From Cellulomonas sp. JZ18 (GTDB taxonomy: Bacteria > Actinomycetota > Actinomycetes > Actinomycetales > Cellulomonadaceae): a DNA stretch of 64,000 nucleotides. A model generated the notes under the pieces. That model was not told the DNA's origin, made no database searches, and worked only from the letters and a program-made list of their open reading frames with translations. The stretch spans positions 2,356,001 through 2,420,000 of the forward strand of contig NZ_CP045245.1 of assembly GCF_009720485.1 (NCBI RefSeq), given 5' to 3'. The translations under genes were made by a program, and so were the position numbers. Positions 33,390 through 44,458 of this stretch are shown here, piece after piece; the first letter of the stretch is position 1, and each line of letters starts with the position of its first letter.

Positions 33390-34922
33390 TCAGCCCGCCG
33401 TCGCGCTCGCGCGCAGCTCGCGGACGACCGTCACCTTGATCTCGCCCGGGTAGGTGAGGTCGGACTCGATGTGCCGGGCGATCGCGGTCGCGAGCTGCGG
33501 CAGGTCGCGGTCCGCCACCTGCTCGGGCTCGACGACGACGCGGACCTCCCGCCCCGCCGCCATCGCGAGGGCGCGGCGGACGCCGTCGTGCTCCGCGACG
33601 AGCGCCTCGAGGCTGCCCATGCGCTCCACGTACTGGTCGACGTCCTGCCGGCGGGCGGCGGGACGGGACGCCGAGACGGCGTCCGCGACCTGCACGAGCA
33701 CCGCCTCGATCGTCGCGGGCGGTACCTCGTCGTGGTGCGCGGCGATCGCGTTGACGACGGCGTCCGACTCACCGCACCGGCGGGCGAGGTCCGCACCGAC
33801 CGTGGCGTGCGTCCCGGGGACCTCGGCCGTGAGCGCCTTCCCGACGTCGTGGAGGAAGGCCCCGCGGCGCGCCACCTCGACGTCGGCACCGAGCTCGGCC
33901 GCGACCACGGCGGCGACCTGCGCGCTCTCGACGAGGTGCTCGAGCACGTTCTGCCCGTAGGACGTGCGCAGGCGCAGCCGCCCCATGGTCCGCACGAGCT
34001 CCGGGTGCAGGCCCCCGACCCCGGCGCGTTCCGCGGCGTCGTGCCCGGCGGCGTCGTGCCGCTCGTCGGCACCGGCGAGCGCGTCGGCGTACGCCGCCTC
34101 GATCCGCTGCGGGTGGATGCGCCCGTCGGCCATGAGCGCCTCGAGCGCGATCTGGGCGACCTCGCGCCGCTCGGCGTCGAAGCAGGACAGGACCACCGAG
34201 TCCGGGGTCTCGTCGATGAGGACGTTCACGCCGGTCAGGGCCTCGAAGTGGCGGATGTTGCGCCCCTCCTTGCCGATGATCCGGCCCTTCATCTCGTCCG
34301 AGGGCAGGGGCAGGATCGAGACGACGTGCTGCGCGCTCGTCGGCACGGCCAGCCGCTGCACGGCCGCGCTGACGATGCGCCGGGCGCGGGCGTCCGCCGT
34401 CCGGCGGGCGGCCGCCTCGGCGCGTCGCACCTGCGCGGCGGCGTCGTTGGCGGCCTGGTCGGCGATGCGACGGGTCAGCTCGGCGCGCGCCTCCTCCTCC
34501 GTGAGCCCGCTCGCGGCCTCGAGCTCCTGCCGGGCCTGCTCGCGCGCGGCGGCGAGCCGCTCGTTGGCGGCGCGCTCGGCGTCGGCGAGCGTGCGCGCGG
34601 CGGCCCGCTCCGCCTTGTCGACCGCGCGGGCACCGGCACGCTGCGCCTCCGCGGCGGCGTCCGCCTGGCTCCGGGCCCGGCGCTCCAGATCGACGAGCTC
34701 GCTCCGCTCCGCCGCGAGCTCGCGCTCCCGGTCCGCGATGCGCTGCTGGCGGCGTTCGGCGTCGGCGAGCAGCGCTCGCGCCTCGTCCTTGATGCGCGCC
34801 ACGTCCTCGGCAGCCTGCCGGCGCTGGGCATCGGCCTCGCGCCGGGCGACGAGGACCAGCACGAGGGCGACGAGGCACGCGCCGAGCAGCCCCACGACGA
34901 TGACGATCGCTGCCTGCTCCAC
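33390..34922 (-). CDS. rny: Ribonuclease Y
   Basis: A 510-residue membrane-anchored endoribonuclease that starts mRNA decay. It has an N-terminal helix (IVIVVGLLGACLVALVLVLV), a long Ala/Arg/Glu coiled coil (about residues 30-190), a KH domain (MKGRIIGKEGRNIRHFEALT) and an HD domain (GAFLHDVGKALTAE, AIAAHHDEVPP). GTG 34922 follows a GGAGG. RNase Y is not universal in actinobacteria; here it coexists with RNase J and PNPase. It is transcribed away from recA on the same strand as recX. Confidence 0.93.
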   Translation of the reverse strand: MEQAAIVIVVGLLGACLVALVLVLVARREADAQRRQAAEDVARIKDEARALLADAERRQQRIADRERELAAERSELVDLERRARSQADAAAEAQRAGARAVDKAERAAARTLADAERAANERLAAAREQARQELEAASGLTEEEARAELTRRIADQAANDAAAQVRRAEAAARRTADARARRIVSAAVQRLAVPTSAQHVVSILPLPSDEMKGRIIGKEGRNIRHFEALTGVNVLIDETPDSVVLSCFDAERREVAQIALEALMADGRIHPQRIEAAYADALAGADERHDAAGHDAAERAGVGGLHPELVRTMGRLRLRTSYGQNVLEHLVESAQVAAVVAAELGADVEVARRGAFLHDVGKALTAEVPGTHATVGADLARRCGESDAVVNAIAAHHDEVPPATIEAVLVQVADAVSASRPAARRQDVDQYVERMGSLEALVAEHDGVRRALAMAAGREVRVVVEPEQVADRDLPQLATAIARHIESDLTYPGEIKVTVVRELRASATAG

Positions 34923-35046
34923 GCGCCCTCCCGTACCGGCCGGCCGGGCGCCGACGGGTGGTGCCATTCTCGCGCAGGTCACGAGCGTGGCCGGCACCGA
35001 GCCTCCGCGCGTCGCGCAGGACCGGGAAGCACCCGTCGTCCAGCGA

Positions 35047-35656
35047 TCACCCCTCGGCGTCGGACCAGTCCGGCGCACCGTCGGACGCCCCTTCGTCCGC
35101 GAGCGCCTCGCGGACGAGACGGCTCACGAGACCCGGGGGTACCCCTTGCGCGCCAGCGCCGCGTACGTGCGCCGCACGCGTACGTCCGTGTCGAGGGACG
35201 CGGTGGCGCGCAGCTTCCTCACCACGAGCGCACGCGCCGCGGACTCCTCGTCCTCGGGCTCGACCTCCTCGAGCGCGGCGGCCGCGACCTCGTCGTCGAT
35301 GCCCTTGCGGCGCAGCTCGGTGCCGAGGGCCCGTCGGGACAGGCCACGCTCCCGGTGCCGGGAGCGCACCAGCATGCGTGCGTACTCCTCGTCGTCGACC
35401 AGCCCCACCTCGGTGAACCGGTCGAGCACGCGCGCCGCCACGTCCGCTGGGACCTCCCGCTTCGCGAGGGCCTCCTCGAGCTGGGCCCGGCTCCGCGGCG
35501 CACCGGTGAGCAGACGCAGGACGATCGCGCGCGCGACCTGCTCCGGGTCGGGCTCGGCGTCGACCGCTGCGGAGCCGCTGTCGGGCGGCTCGGGGGCGGG
35601 CCGCCCGCGGCGTCGTGCCGCCGCGGGCCGCCCCTCCCCCTCGCCCGTCCGCGGGC

Positions 35657-35660
<4 letters not shown>
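35047..35660 (-). CDS. recX: Regulatory protein RecX, 3' end frameshifted as sequenced
   Basis: A modulator that binds RecA filaments and limits their activity. The core is [39 protein letters not shown] and [15 protein letters not shown]. As sequenced the frame ends at GYPRVS. One extra C in the run complementary to 35135-35139 restores [19 protein letters not shown] and the stop at 35047. No ATG/GTG/TTG is available near recA. The only junction codon is a CTG overlapping the recA TGA (CTGA), giving 204 residues, so the start is uncertain. It is coupled to recA, as in other actinobacteria. Confidence 0.8.
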
Positions 35661-36682
<1,022 letters not shown>

Positions 36683-36852
36683 GTCTACCTCGTCGTCTCG
36701 AGCAGCGTCGCGCTGCGCCTGCGGGGCTGGTCCTGGTGTCGCAGGCGACGCTATGCCCGACCACCGACATCCCGGCCGGGCGCCCCGCCCCCCGTGGACG
36801 ACGACGCGTCCGGCACGGGGTGGGGACGGCTCGGTCGTCGTCACCTGCCCTC

Positions 36853-36875
36853 AGGCTAGCCGAACACCTGTTCGA
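36853..36875 (-). promoter_or_regulatory. recA promoter with LexA box
   Basis: CCGAACACCTGTTCGA (36860-36875) matches the SOS consensus TCGAAC-N4-GTTCGA in 11 of 12 fixed positions. On the minus strand a TAGCCT -10 (36858-36853) follows after one base, so LexA would cover the -35 region. The expected start is near 36846, leaving a leader of about 165 bases before recA. Confidence 0.88.
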
Positions 36876-36917
36876 CCGGGACGCGCGACACGCCGACCGT
36901 GCGGCCGGGGTCGCCAC

Positions 36918-37028
36918 GCGTCCCGGGAACCTGCGGGTCCCGGGGACCAGCGGGTCGCGGGGACCAGCGGGTCCCAGCCGTCAGCGCGTCCCAGCGCTCG
37001 GCGGGTCTCAGCGGTCAGCGGGTCGCGG
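36918..37028. repeat. 17-bp tandem repeat (six copies plus partial)
   Basis: Six consecutive 17-base units of the form GGGTCCCGGGGACCAGC, with drift between copies, run from 36918 to 37019, followed by nine bases of a seventh. The array begins about 40 bases upstream of the recA LexA box and runs into the last codons of the DUF3046 gene. Several units contain GGTCCC-G-GGGACC-like dyads. It may be a minisatellite, a terminator-like structure or a protein-binding array. Confidence 0.85.
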
Positions 37029-37250
37029 CGGCGCCTGCCGGTGCGGGTCGGTGCCCCAGCGTCGGGCGTCGGGCACGTCGAGCGCGTCGCACAGCGCGTG
37101 CCACACGGCGCGGGGCTCGACGCCCGCGGCGAGCGCCTGCGCCCCGGTCCGGTTGCCGAGCGCGTCCAGGACGAGCTCGTCGAGCAGCAGGCGCCCCTGC
37201 ACGGGGCCCAGCACGTCGTCGACGAGGTCGGTCAGCTCGCGGTACCTCAC
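37008..37250 (-). CDS. DUF3046 family protein
   Basis: An 80-residue protein regularly found just upstream of recA in actinobacteria. The family pattern is clear: RYRELTDLVDDVLGPVQGR, ALGNRTGAQALAAGVEPRAV and WHALCDALDVPDARRWG. No function is known. The GTG at 37250 is the start. Its C-terminal tail (HRQAPPRPADR) is encoded by the edge of the 17-base repeat array, so its end may be recently altered. It is divergent from lhr. Confidence 0.88.
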   Translation of the reverse strand: MRYRELTDLVDDVLGPVQGRLLLDELVLDALGNRTGAQALAAGVEPRAVWHALCDALDVPDARRWGTDPHRQAPPRPADR

Positions 37251-37374
37251 GCCACCAGCCTGCCACCGGCGGCGACGACGCGTCGCCGCGACCGCGCCCC
37301 CGGGGAGCGCCCGCCGGGACCGCCGCCGGGGGCACGCCCGCGCGCGTGTCGGACCCTGCCACCACAATGGCCCG

Positions 37375-40300
37375 GTGGTGCTCGACCGCTTCTCCGCCCC
37401 GACGCGCGACTGGTTCACCGGCGCGTTCGCGGCGCCCACGGCCGCGCAGGCCGGCGCCTGGGAGGCGGTGGCGGGCGGCGACCACGCCCTCGTCGTGGCG
37501 CCCACCGGCTCGGGCAAGACGCTCGCGGCGTTCCTGTGGGCGCTCGACGGCCTGCTCACGGACGCCCCTCCCGAGGACCCGACGCAGCGCTGCCGGGTGC
37601 TGTACGTCTCGCCCCTCAAGGCCCTGGCGACGGACGTCGAGCGCAACCTGCGCTCCCCTCTGGTCGGCATCCGGCAGGCGGCGACGCGCCAGGGCCGCAC
37701 GCTCCCGGACGTCACCGTCGGCATCCGCACGGGCGACACGCCGCCCGCGGAGCGGCGGGCGTTCGCGACGTCGCCGCCCGACGTCCTCATCACGACCCCC
37801 GAGTCGCTGTACCTGGTGCTGACCTCCGGGGCGCGCGCGGGCCTGGCGGGCGTGCGCACCGTCGTGCTGGACGAGATCCACGCGGTCGCCGGCACCAAGC
37901 GGGGTGCGCACCTCGCGCTGTCGCTCGAGCGCCTCGACGCGCTGCTCGAGCGCGAGGGCGGTCCCGGCCCGGCGCAGCGCGTGGGGCTGTCGGCCACCGT
38001 CCGTCCCGTCGACGCGGTCGCGTCGTTCCTCGGCGGCGCGCGCACCCCCGCCGAGGGCGGGCGCCCCGTGCGCGTCGTGCAGCCGCCGTCGCAGAAGGTC
38101 ATCGACGTCGACGTCGTCGTCCCCGTGCCCGACCTCGGGACCTGGCGTCCGCGGCCCGGGGCGACGCCCCGACGGCGCCGAGCGGCGACGACGGGTTCGG
38201 GGACGTCGACCTCAGCGGGAACGCCGACCGCAGCGCCCCGCGCGCCTCGATCTGGCCGCACGTCGAGGAGCGCGTGGTCGACCTCGTGGCGCAGCACCGG
38301 TCCACGCTGGTGTTCACCAACTCCCGGCGCGGCGCCGAGCGCCTCACCGCGCGCATCAACGAGGTCTGGGCGGAGCGCCAGGGCGCGGACGTGCCGGACC
38401 CCGGGGTGCTGCAGCCCGCGGCGGCGCCCGCGCAGAGCGGCACCGCCGTGGGCGTCGACACGCGCGACGCGGCGACGATCGTCGCGCGCGCGCACCACGG
38501 GTCGATGAGCCGCGCCGAGCGCACCCGCACCGAGTCCGAGCTGAAGGCCGGGCGGCTGCCCGCGGTGGTCGCGACGAGCTCGCTCGAGCTCGGCATCGAC
38601 ATGGGCGCGCTGGACCTCGTCGTCCAGGTGGGTGCGCCGCCGTCGGTCGCCAGCGGGCTGCAGCGCGTGGGGCGCGCCGGGCACCAGGTGGGCGCGGTGT
38701 CGCACGGCGTGGTGTTCCCCACCTACCGGGGCGAGCTCGTACCCGCGGCCGTGACCGCGCTGCGGATGCGCGCGGGCGAGCTCGAGGCGCTCTCGGTGCC
38801 GACCAACCCGCTGGACGTGCTGGCCCAGCAGGTCGTGGCGATGGTGGCGGTCGAGGACTGGACCGTCGACGACCTCGCGCGCGTGGTGCGCCGGGCGGCG
38901 CCGTTCGCGACGCTCGGCGAGGCGACCCTGCGCGCGGTGCTCGACATGCTCGCCGGCCGCTACCCCTCGGAGGAGTTCGCCGAGCTGCGCCCGCGCGTCG
39001 TGTGGGACCGCGTGCGCGACGTGCTCAGCGGACGGCCGGGTGCGCTGCGCCTGGCGGTGACCAGCGGCGGGACCATCCCCGACCGCGGGCTGTTCGGCGT
39101 CTTCCTCGCGGGCGACGGCGGCGCGTCGGACGTGCCGGTCGACCCCGAGCGCACGGGCGGGCGCCTGCGCGGCGGCAAGCGCGTCGGCGAGCTCGACGAG
39201 GAGATGGTCTACGAGTCGCGCGTGGGCGACACGTTCACCCTGGGGTCGAGCACGTGGCGCATCGAGGAGATCACCCCGGACCGCGTGCTCGTCACGCCCG
39301 CGCCGGGGCTGCCCGGACGGCTCCCGTTCTGGAAGGGCGACGCGGCGGGCCGCCCCGCCGAGCTCGGCCGGGCGATCGGCGGGTGGGTGCGCGAGGTGCT
39401 CGCGCTGCCGCCGGCGGGGGCGCGGGCCCGGGTGGAGGGCGCGGGGCTCGACCCCTGGGCGGCGGACAACCTCCTCGCGTACCTGCGCGAGCAGCAGGAG
39501 GCCACCGGCCAGGTGCCGAGCGACACGGTCGTGGTGGTCGAGCGCTTCCGGGACGAGCTCGGCGACTGGCGCATCGTCGTGCACTCCCCGTACGGCGCCC
39601 GCGTGCACGCGCCGTGGGCCCTGGTGCTGGGCACGCGCCTGCGGGAGCGGTACGGGGTCGACGCCGCCGTCATGCACGCCGACGACGGCATCGTGCTGCG
39701 GCTGCCCGACCTGCTCGACGGCGCCGGCGACCCGTGGGGCGACGTGCCGACCGGGCGTGACGACGGTCCCGCCGTCCGCCTCGAGGACCTGCTGCTGGAG
39801 CCCGACGAGGTGGTCGCGTCCGTCCGCGACGAGCTCGGCGCGTCGGCCATGTTCGCCGCACGGTTCCGCGAGGCCGCCGGACGCGCGCTGCTGCTGCCCC
39901 GGCGCCGGCCGGACCGGCGCCAGCCCCTGTGGCAGCAGCGACAGCGGTCCGCGCAGCTCCTGGGGGTGGCGTCGCGCTACCCGGACTTCCCGATCCTGCT
40001 CGAGGCGGTGCGCGAGTGCCTGCAGGACGACTTCGACACCGAGGCCCTGACGGCCCTCATGCGCGACATCGGCACCGGTCGCGTGCGGGTCGTGGAGGTG
40101 ACCACCCCGCACCCGAGCCCGTTCGCGCAGTCCCTCCTGTTCGGCTACACGGCGCAGTTCCTCTACGAGGGGGACGCGCCGCTCGCGGAGCGGCGCGCCG
40201 CCGCGCTGACCCTGGACCCGACGCTGCTCGCGGAGCTGCTGGGGCAGGGCGGGGAGTCCCAGCTCGCGGACCTCCTCGACCCGGAGGCGGTCGAGCGCAC

Positions 40301-42448
40301 GGAGGCCGAGCTCGCGGGGACGGCGCCGGACCGGCAGGCGGGCACGCTTGAGCAGCTCGCGGACGTCCTGCGCCGGCACGGCCCCCTGCCGCTCGCGGGG
40401 GTGCTGGCGCGGACCCGTGCCGAGGTGCGCGACGAGGCACCCGCGTGGCTGCGGGAGCTCGAGGCGGCGCGGCGTGCCATCCGTGTCCGCCTCGGCGGGC
40501 TGGCCCCCGAGCGCGCCGAGCAGTGGGCGGCGGTGGAGGACGCGGGACGGCTGCGCGACGCGCTCGGCGTCGCCCTGCCCGTCGGGGTGCCGGAGGTCTT
40601 CACCGAGGTCCTGCCCGACCCGCTCGGGGACCTGCTGCGCCGGCACGCCCGGACGCACGGGCCGTTCCCCGCGACCGCCGTCGCCGCGCGACTCGGTCTC
40701 GGCGTGGCGGTCGTCGCCGAGGCGCTGCGCCGGCTGGAGGCGCAGGGGGTGCTCGTGCAGGGCCGGCTGCGCCCCGACGTGCTGGGCGGCACGGGCGACG
40801 AGTTCTGCGACGCCGACGTGCTGCGCACGCTGCGCCGGCGCTCCCTCGCGGCGCTGCGGGCGCAGGTCGAGCCCGTCGACCCGCAGGCGCTCGGTGTCTT
40901 CCTCCCCCGGTGGCAGGGCGTCCAGCCGAGCGGGCGCCGTGCAGGGGGTGGCAGCGGCGTGCGCGGGGTCGACGCCGTCGCACGCGCCGTGGAGCAGCTC
41001 GCGGGCTTCGCCGTCCCGGCCTCCGCTCTCGAGACCCACGTGCTGCCGGCCCGGGTGCCGGACTACGCGCCCGCCATGCTCGACGAGCTCACGGCCGCGG
41101 GCGAGGTGCTGTGGGCCGGGCACGCGGCGCTCGCCGGGCACGACGGGCTGGTCTCGCTGCACCCGACGTCCGTGGCCGACCTGACGCTGGCGCCCGTCGT
41201 CGACCTCGACGACCCGGACGCCCCGGCCTCCGGTCCGGTGCACCGCGCCGTGCTCGGTGCGCTCGAGGGCGGCGGTGCGTGGTTCCTCGGCCCCCTGGTC
41301 GAGCGTGTGGCCGCGCTCTGGCTGCCCGCCGACGACGAGGACGTGGCCCCGCCCGCGTCGGCCGTCCTCGACGCGCTGTGGGACCTCGTGTGGGCCGGGC
41401 GGGTCACGAACGACGGCCTCGGGCCGCTGCGCGCCTGGCTCGGCTCGGGCAGCACCGCGCACCGCACCCGGACGACCCCGGCGCGCGGACGCCCCCTGCG
41501 CCCGCGCCTCGGGCTGCGGGCCGGTGCCCGGCTCGGCGTGCTCCCCGGCGGGGCGGCTCCTCCTCGGCGGCGGGTGCGCGCGCGTCCGGCCCGGCGGGTG
41601 GGTCGGGCACGGGCGCCGGGCGCTGGTCCCTGCTCCCCGCGCGCGAGCCGGACCCGACGGTGCGGGCGCACGCGCTGGCCGCGCAGCTGCTCGACCGGCA
41701 CGGCGTGCTCACGCGCGCCGTCGCCCCGGCGGAGCAGGTGGCCGGGCGGTTCGCGGACGTGTACCGCGTGCTGTCGGCGCTCGAGCAGTCGGGGCAGGTG
41801 CGCCGGGGGTACTTCGTCGAGCGGTCGGGCGGGTCGCAGTTCGCGCTGCCCGGCGCGGTGGACCGGCTGCGCGTCGACGCGGAGGTCGTCGACCGGGCAC
41901 GCGAGCGCGCGGTGCTGCGCCGCGAGCAGGCGCCCGGCGAGGCGGCGGCGCTGCTGCCGTGGCAGGAGGTACCGGCACCGGCGTGGTCCGCGCCGGCGGG
42001 CCCGGCGCCGTGGGACCCGGCGTCCGCCCGGGACGACGAGCCCGTCGGGCCCGGCGCGTGGGCGGTCGTGCTCGCGGCGACCGACCCTGCCAACCCCTAC
42101 GGCGCGGCGCTCGCGTGGCCGGACCCACCCGAGCAGGTGACCGTGCGGCACCGCCCCGGCCGCAAGGCGGGCGCGCTGGTGGTCCTCGTCGACGGCGCGC
42201 TCGTGCTGTACCTCGAGCGCGGCGGGCGGACGCTGCTCACCTTCACCGACGACGCGGCCGTGCTCGCGTCGGCGGCGGACGCCCTCGTGGACGCCGCGCG
42301 CCGCCGTCACGCGGGCCGCCTCACCGTCGGGCGGATCGACGGCGCCGAGGTGCTCTCCGGCGACGTCCTGTCCTCCCCCGCCGCCACCGCGCTCACCGGG
42401 GCCGGCTTCGCCACGACGCCGCGCGGCCTGCGTCTGCAGGCGTCGTGA
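37375..42448 (+). CDS. lhr: Lhr-family large ATP-dependent DNA helicase, two frameshifts as sequenced
   Basis: A very large (about 1691-residue) superfamily 2 DNA helicase. RecA-like domain 1 has VVAPTGSGKTLAAF, LDEIHAVAGTKRG and LSATVRPVDAV. Domain 2 has LVFTNSRRGAERL, ARAHHGSMS and QRVGRAGHQVG. The Lhr-specific C-terminal domains follow. The frame breaks at GGGG 38158-38161 (one G restores RPGGDAPTAPSG) and at GGGG 41550-41553 (one G restores LPGGGGSSSAAGARASG). I read one intact gene. A CACAAT hexamer six bases before GTG 37375 suggests a leaderless start. nei2 follows, as in mycobacteria, fitting a role in repair of DNA damage. Confidence 0.85.
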
Positions 42449-42475
42449 GGGCGCAGACCCGGCCGGAGGTGGGCC

Positions 42476-43324
42476 GTGCCCGAGGGTGACGTGCTGCGCC
42501 GGACCGCGGCGCGCCTCGACCAGGCCCTCGCGGGCCGACGCCTCGTGCGCGCGGACCTGCGCTGGCCCACGGCCGCGACGGTCGACCTGCGCGGGCGCAC
42601 GGTGCTCGGCACGCGTCCGTACGGCAAGCACCTGCTGACGCGCTTCGACGACGGCACGACGCTGCACACGCACCTGCGGATGGACGGCTACTGGCGCGTC
42701 GCCGCCAGCGACGACCCGCGCGCCGCCGGTCGCTCGCCCCGGCTGCGGGCGCTGCTCGCCGACGAGCGGTGGACCGCGATGGGCTACCTCATCGGCATGC
42801 TCGACGTGGTCCGTACGCGCGACGAGCGCACGCTCGTGGGGCACCTGGGCCCGGACGTCCTCGACCAGGACTTCGACGCCACCCCCGGGGTCCCGGTCGG
42901 CGGCGCCCCGGTGCACGAGCTGCCGGCACCGGGCATCGACGAGGCGCTGCGACGGTGGGCGGCGCAGGGCACGCGTCCGGTCGGCGAGCTGCTGCTCGAC
43001 CAGCGGGTGGTCGCGGGTATCGGCACGATCTTCATGGCCGAGTCGCTCTTCGTCGAGCGGTGGTGGCCGTTCACGCCCGCCGACGAGGTCGACGACCCCG
43101 CGCGCATCCTGCGCACCGCGCGCGAGCTGATGCGCCGGTCCGTGGTGACGGGTCGCCCGGTCGAGTCCGTCCACGGGCGCGACCGGCGACCCTGCGTCCG
43201 CTGCGGCACACCGATCCGCCGGGACGAGGTGGGGACGCCGCCGATGCAGCGTCCGGTGTTCTGGTGCCCGCGGTGTCAGGCGCGCGGGCGCGCGGTGCAG
43301 GCCCCGGTCCGTCCCGGGGCCTGA
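42476..43324 (+). CDS. nei2: Nei2-type endonuclease VIII / Fpg-family DNA glycosylase
   Basis: A 282-residue bifunctional glycosylase/AP lyase for oxidised bases. It starts PEGD after the removed Met, where Pro2 is the Schiff-base nucleophile and Glu3 the acid. Other marks are the Lys in RPYGKHLLTRF, THLRMDGYW, the H2TH region (DQRVVAGIGTIFMAESLF) and a zinc finger with CVRCG and WCPRCQ. GTG 42476 has GGAGG seven bases upstream. It is 27 bases behind lhr and probably cotranscribed. Confidence 0.9.
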   Translation: MPEGDVLRRTAARLDQALAGRRLVRADLRWPTAATVDLRGRTVLGTRPYGKHLLTRFDDGTTLHTHLRMDGYWRVAASDDPRAAGRSPRLRALLADERWTAMGYLIGMLDVVRTRDERTLVGHLGPDVLDQDFDATPGVPVGGAPVHELPAPGIDEALRRWAAQGTRPVGELLLDQRVVAGIGTIFMAESLFVERWWPFTPADEVDDPARILRTARELMRRSVVTGRPVESVHGRDRRPCVRCGTPIRRDEVGTPPMQRPVFWCPRCQARGRAVQAPVRPGA

Positions 43325-43333
43325 GAACCCTCG

Positions 43334-43675
43334 TCAGCCGACGGGGGCCAGCTCCGACCGGGACAGCGCCCAGCCGGCGTCCGACGGCCCGTCGACCGCG
43401 GCGGCCAGGTCGGCCGGCACCGTGTCGGGGACCAGCAGGCCCTCGGCGACGGCGACGCGGTCGCTGACCTCGCGCAGGACGAGGGACAGCGGGACGTCGA
43501 GCGCGTCGCAGATGCTGCTGAGCAGCTCCGACGACGCCTCCTTCTGCCCGCGCTCGACCTCGCTCAGGTACCCGAGCGAGACGCGGGCGGCCGAGGAGAC
43601 CTCACGCAGGGTGCGGCCCTGGCGCTGGCGCGCGTCCCGAAGGACGTCACCGATCTCCCGTCGCAGGACGACCAT
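43334..43675 (-). CDS. clgR: ClgR-like XRE-family transcriptional activator
   Basis: A 113-residue helix-turn-helix regulator. [20 protein letters not shown], then [19 protein letters not shown] and [19 protein letters not shown] are nearly diagnostic of ClgR, which activates clp protease and stress genes in actinobacteria. ATG 43675 follows GGGGGGAG. It lies beside cinA and pgsA as in M. tuberculosis (Rv2745c-Rv2746c). ClgR levels are usually set by Clp proteolysis of its C-terminus; here the tail ends SRSELAPVG. Confidence 0.9.
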   Translation of the reverse strand: MVVLRREIGDVLRDARQRQGRTLREVSSAARVSLGYLSEVERGQKEASSELLSSICDALDVPLSLVLREVSDRVAVAEGLLVPDTVPADLAAAVDGPSDAGWALSRSELAPVG

Positions 43676-43948
43676 CTGGGCTCCCCCCTTCACGTCACGT
43701 CCTCGGTCACCGGACGGAGCCGCGGTCGGCGTCCCCGTCCCTCTCGTGGCGGGGGCCGGAGCCACCGCTCGTGCTGCCGCTCCCGGTCGGCGTGCGGCCG
43801 GAAGACGACCACCGTACCGCGCACCGCCGACGAGCGCGTCGGCACCGCGCAAGCGCGGTCGAGTGCTCATCACGTCCCTCCCAACGCCCCGCCACCCCCG
43901 GTTGTTCCCCGCCGCGGCGGCGTGCCTGCCCGGACCGGCGCCCACCCC
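43676..43948 (-). promoter_or_regulatory. clgR upstream region with 16-base palindrome
   Basis: A 273-base gap between cinA and clgR. ACCGCGC-AA-GCGCGGT (43844-43859) is a perfect dyad and the clearest candidate operator. A TACGGT (minus strand, about 43811-43816) could be a -10. No gene is supported in the gap. Autoregulation by ClgR is plausible, but its known CGC-N5-GCG type site is not matched exactly. Confidence 0.35.
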
Positions 43949-44458
43949 TCAGACCGGGTCGGACGCGGGCCCCGCGACCTGCAGGGCGAGCGCGAGCACG
44001 GCGGCCGTGGCGCCCGCGCGGACCGCGGCACGGTCACCCGTCAGGAACAGCGCCCGCGCCACGGTGCCGCCGGCCGTGGCCACCGCGACGTGGACGGTGC
44101 CCGCCGGGTGCCCGTCCTGCGCACCCGGCCCGGCGACGCCCGTCGTGGCCAGCCCGACGTCCGCGCCCAGGCGCGCGCGCACGCCCTCGGCCATCGCGCG
44201 CGCGACGTCGGGGTCGACGGGTCCGCGCGCAGCGAGCAGGTCGGCGTCGACCCCGAGCAGGGACGCCTTGAGGTCGGTCGCGTAGGCGACGACCGCACCG
44301 CGGAGGACGACCGAGGCGCCGGGCACGTCGACCAGGGTCGCGGCGACCTGACCGCCCGTCAGCGACTCGGCGACGGCGAGCGTCTGCCGGCGCCCGGCCA
44401 GCGCGGTCAGGAGCGCCCGCGCGTCCGCCGCGGCACGCGCCGCCGGGTCCTGCGTCAC
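43949..44458 (-). CDS. cinA: CinA C-terminal domain protein (nicotinamide-nucleotide amidase)
   Basis: A 169-residue stand-alone PncC/CinA-C domain. TLAVAESLTGGQVAATLVDV, GAVVAYATDLKASLLGVD and LATTGVAGPGAQDGHPAGTV carry the active-site pattern. The N-terminal CinA domain of longer homologues is absent. It recycles nicotinamide mononucleotide by deamidation. The GTG start overlaps the pgsA stop (GTGA), so the two are coupled; clgR follows after about 270 bases. Confidence 0.9.
   Translation of the reverse strand: MTQDPAARAAADARALLTALAGRRQTLAVAESLTGGQVAATLVDVPGASVVLRGAVVAYATDLKASLLGVDADLLAARGPVDPDVARAMAEGVRARLGADVGLATTGVAGPGAQDGHPAGTVHVAVATAGGTVARALFLTGDRAAVRAGATAAVLALALQVAGPASDPV

Noticed and set aside
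37361..37374. ATG at 37366-37368 as the lhr start
   Set aside because: It is out of frame with the helicase; the in-frame start is GTG 37375 or 37378.
37008..41462. A 1484-codon open frame on the minus strand opposite lhr
   Set aside because: It is an antisense shadow caused by high GC and third-position bias. Only its last 80 codons, from GTG 37250, match a real family (DUF3046).
43676..43948. A tRNA or small gene in the clgR upstream gap
   Set aside because: I found no cloverleaf, CCA end or plausible short coding frame with a ribosome site.
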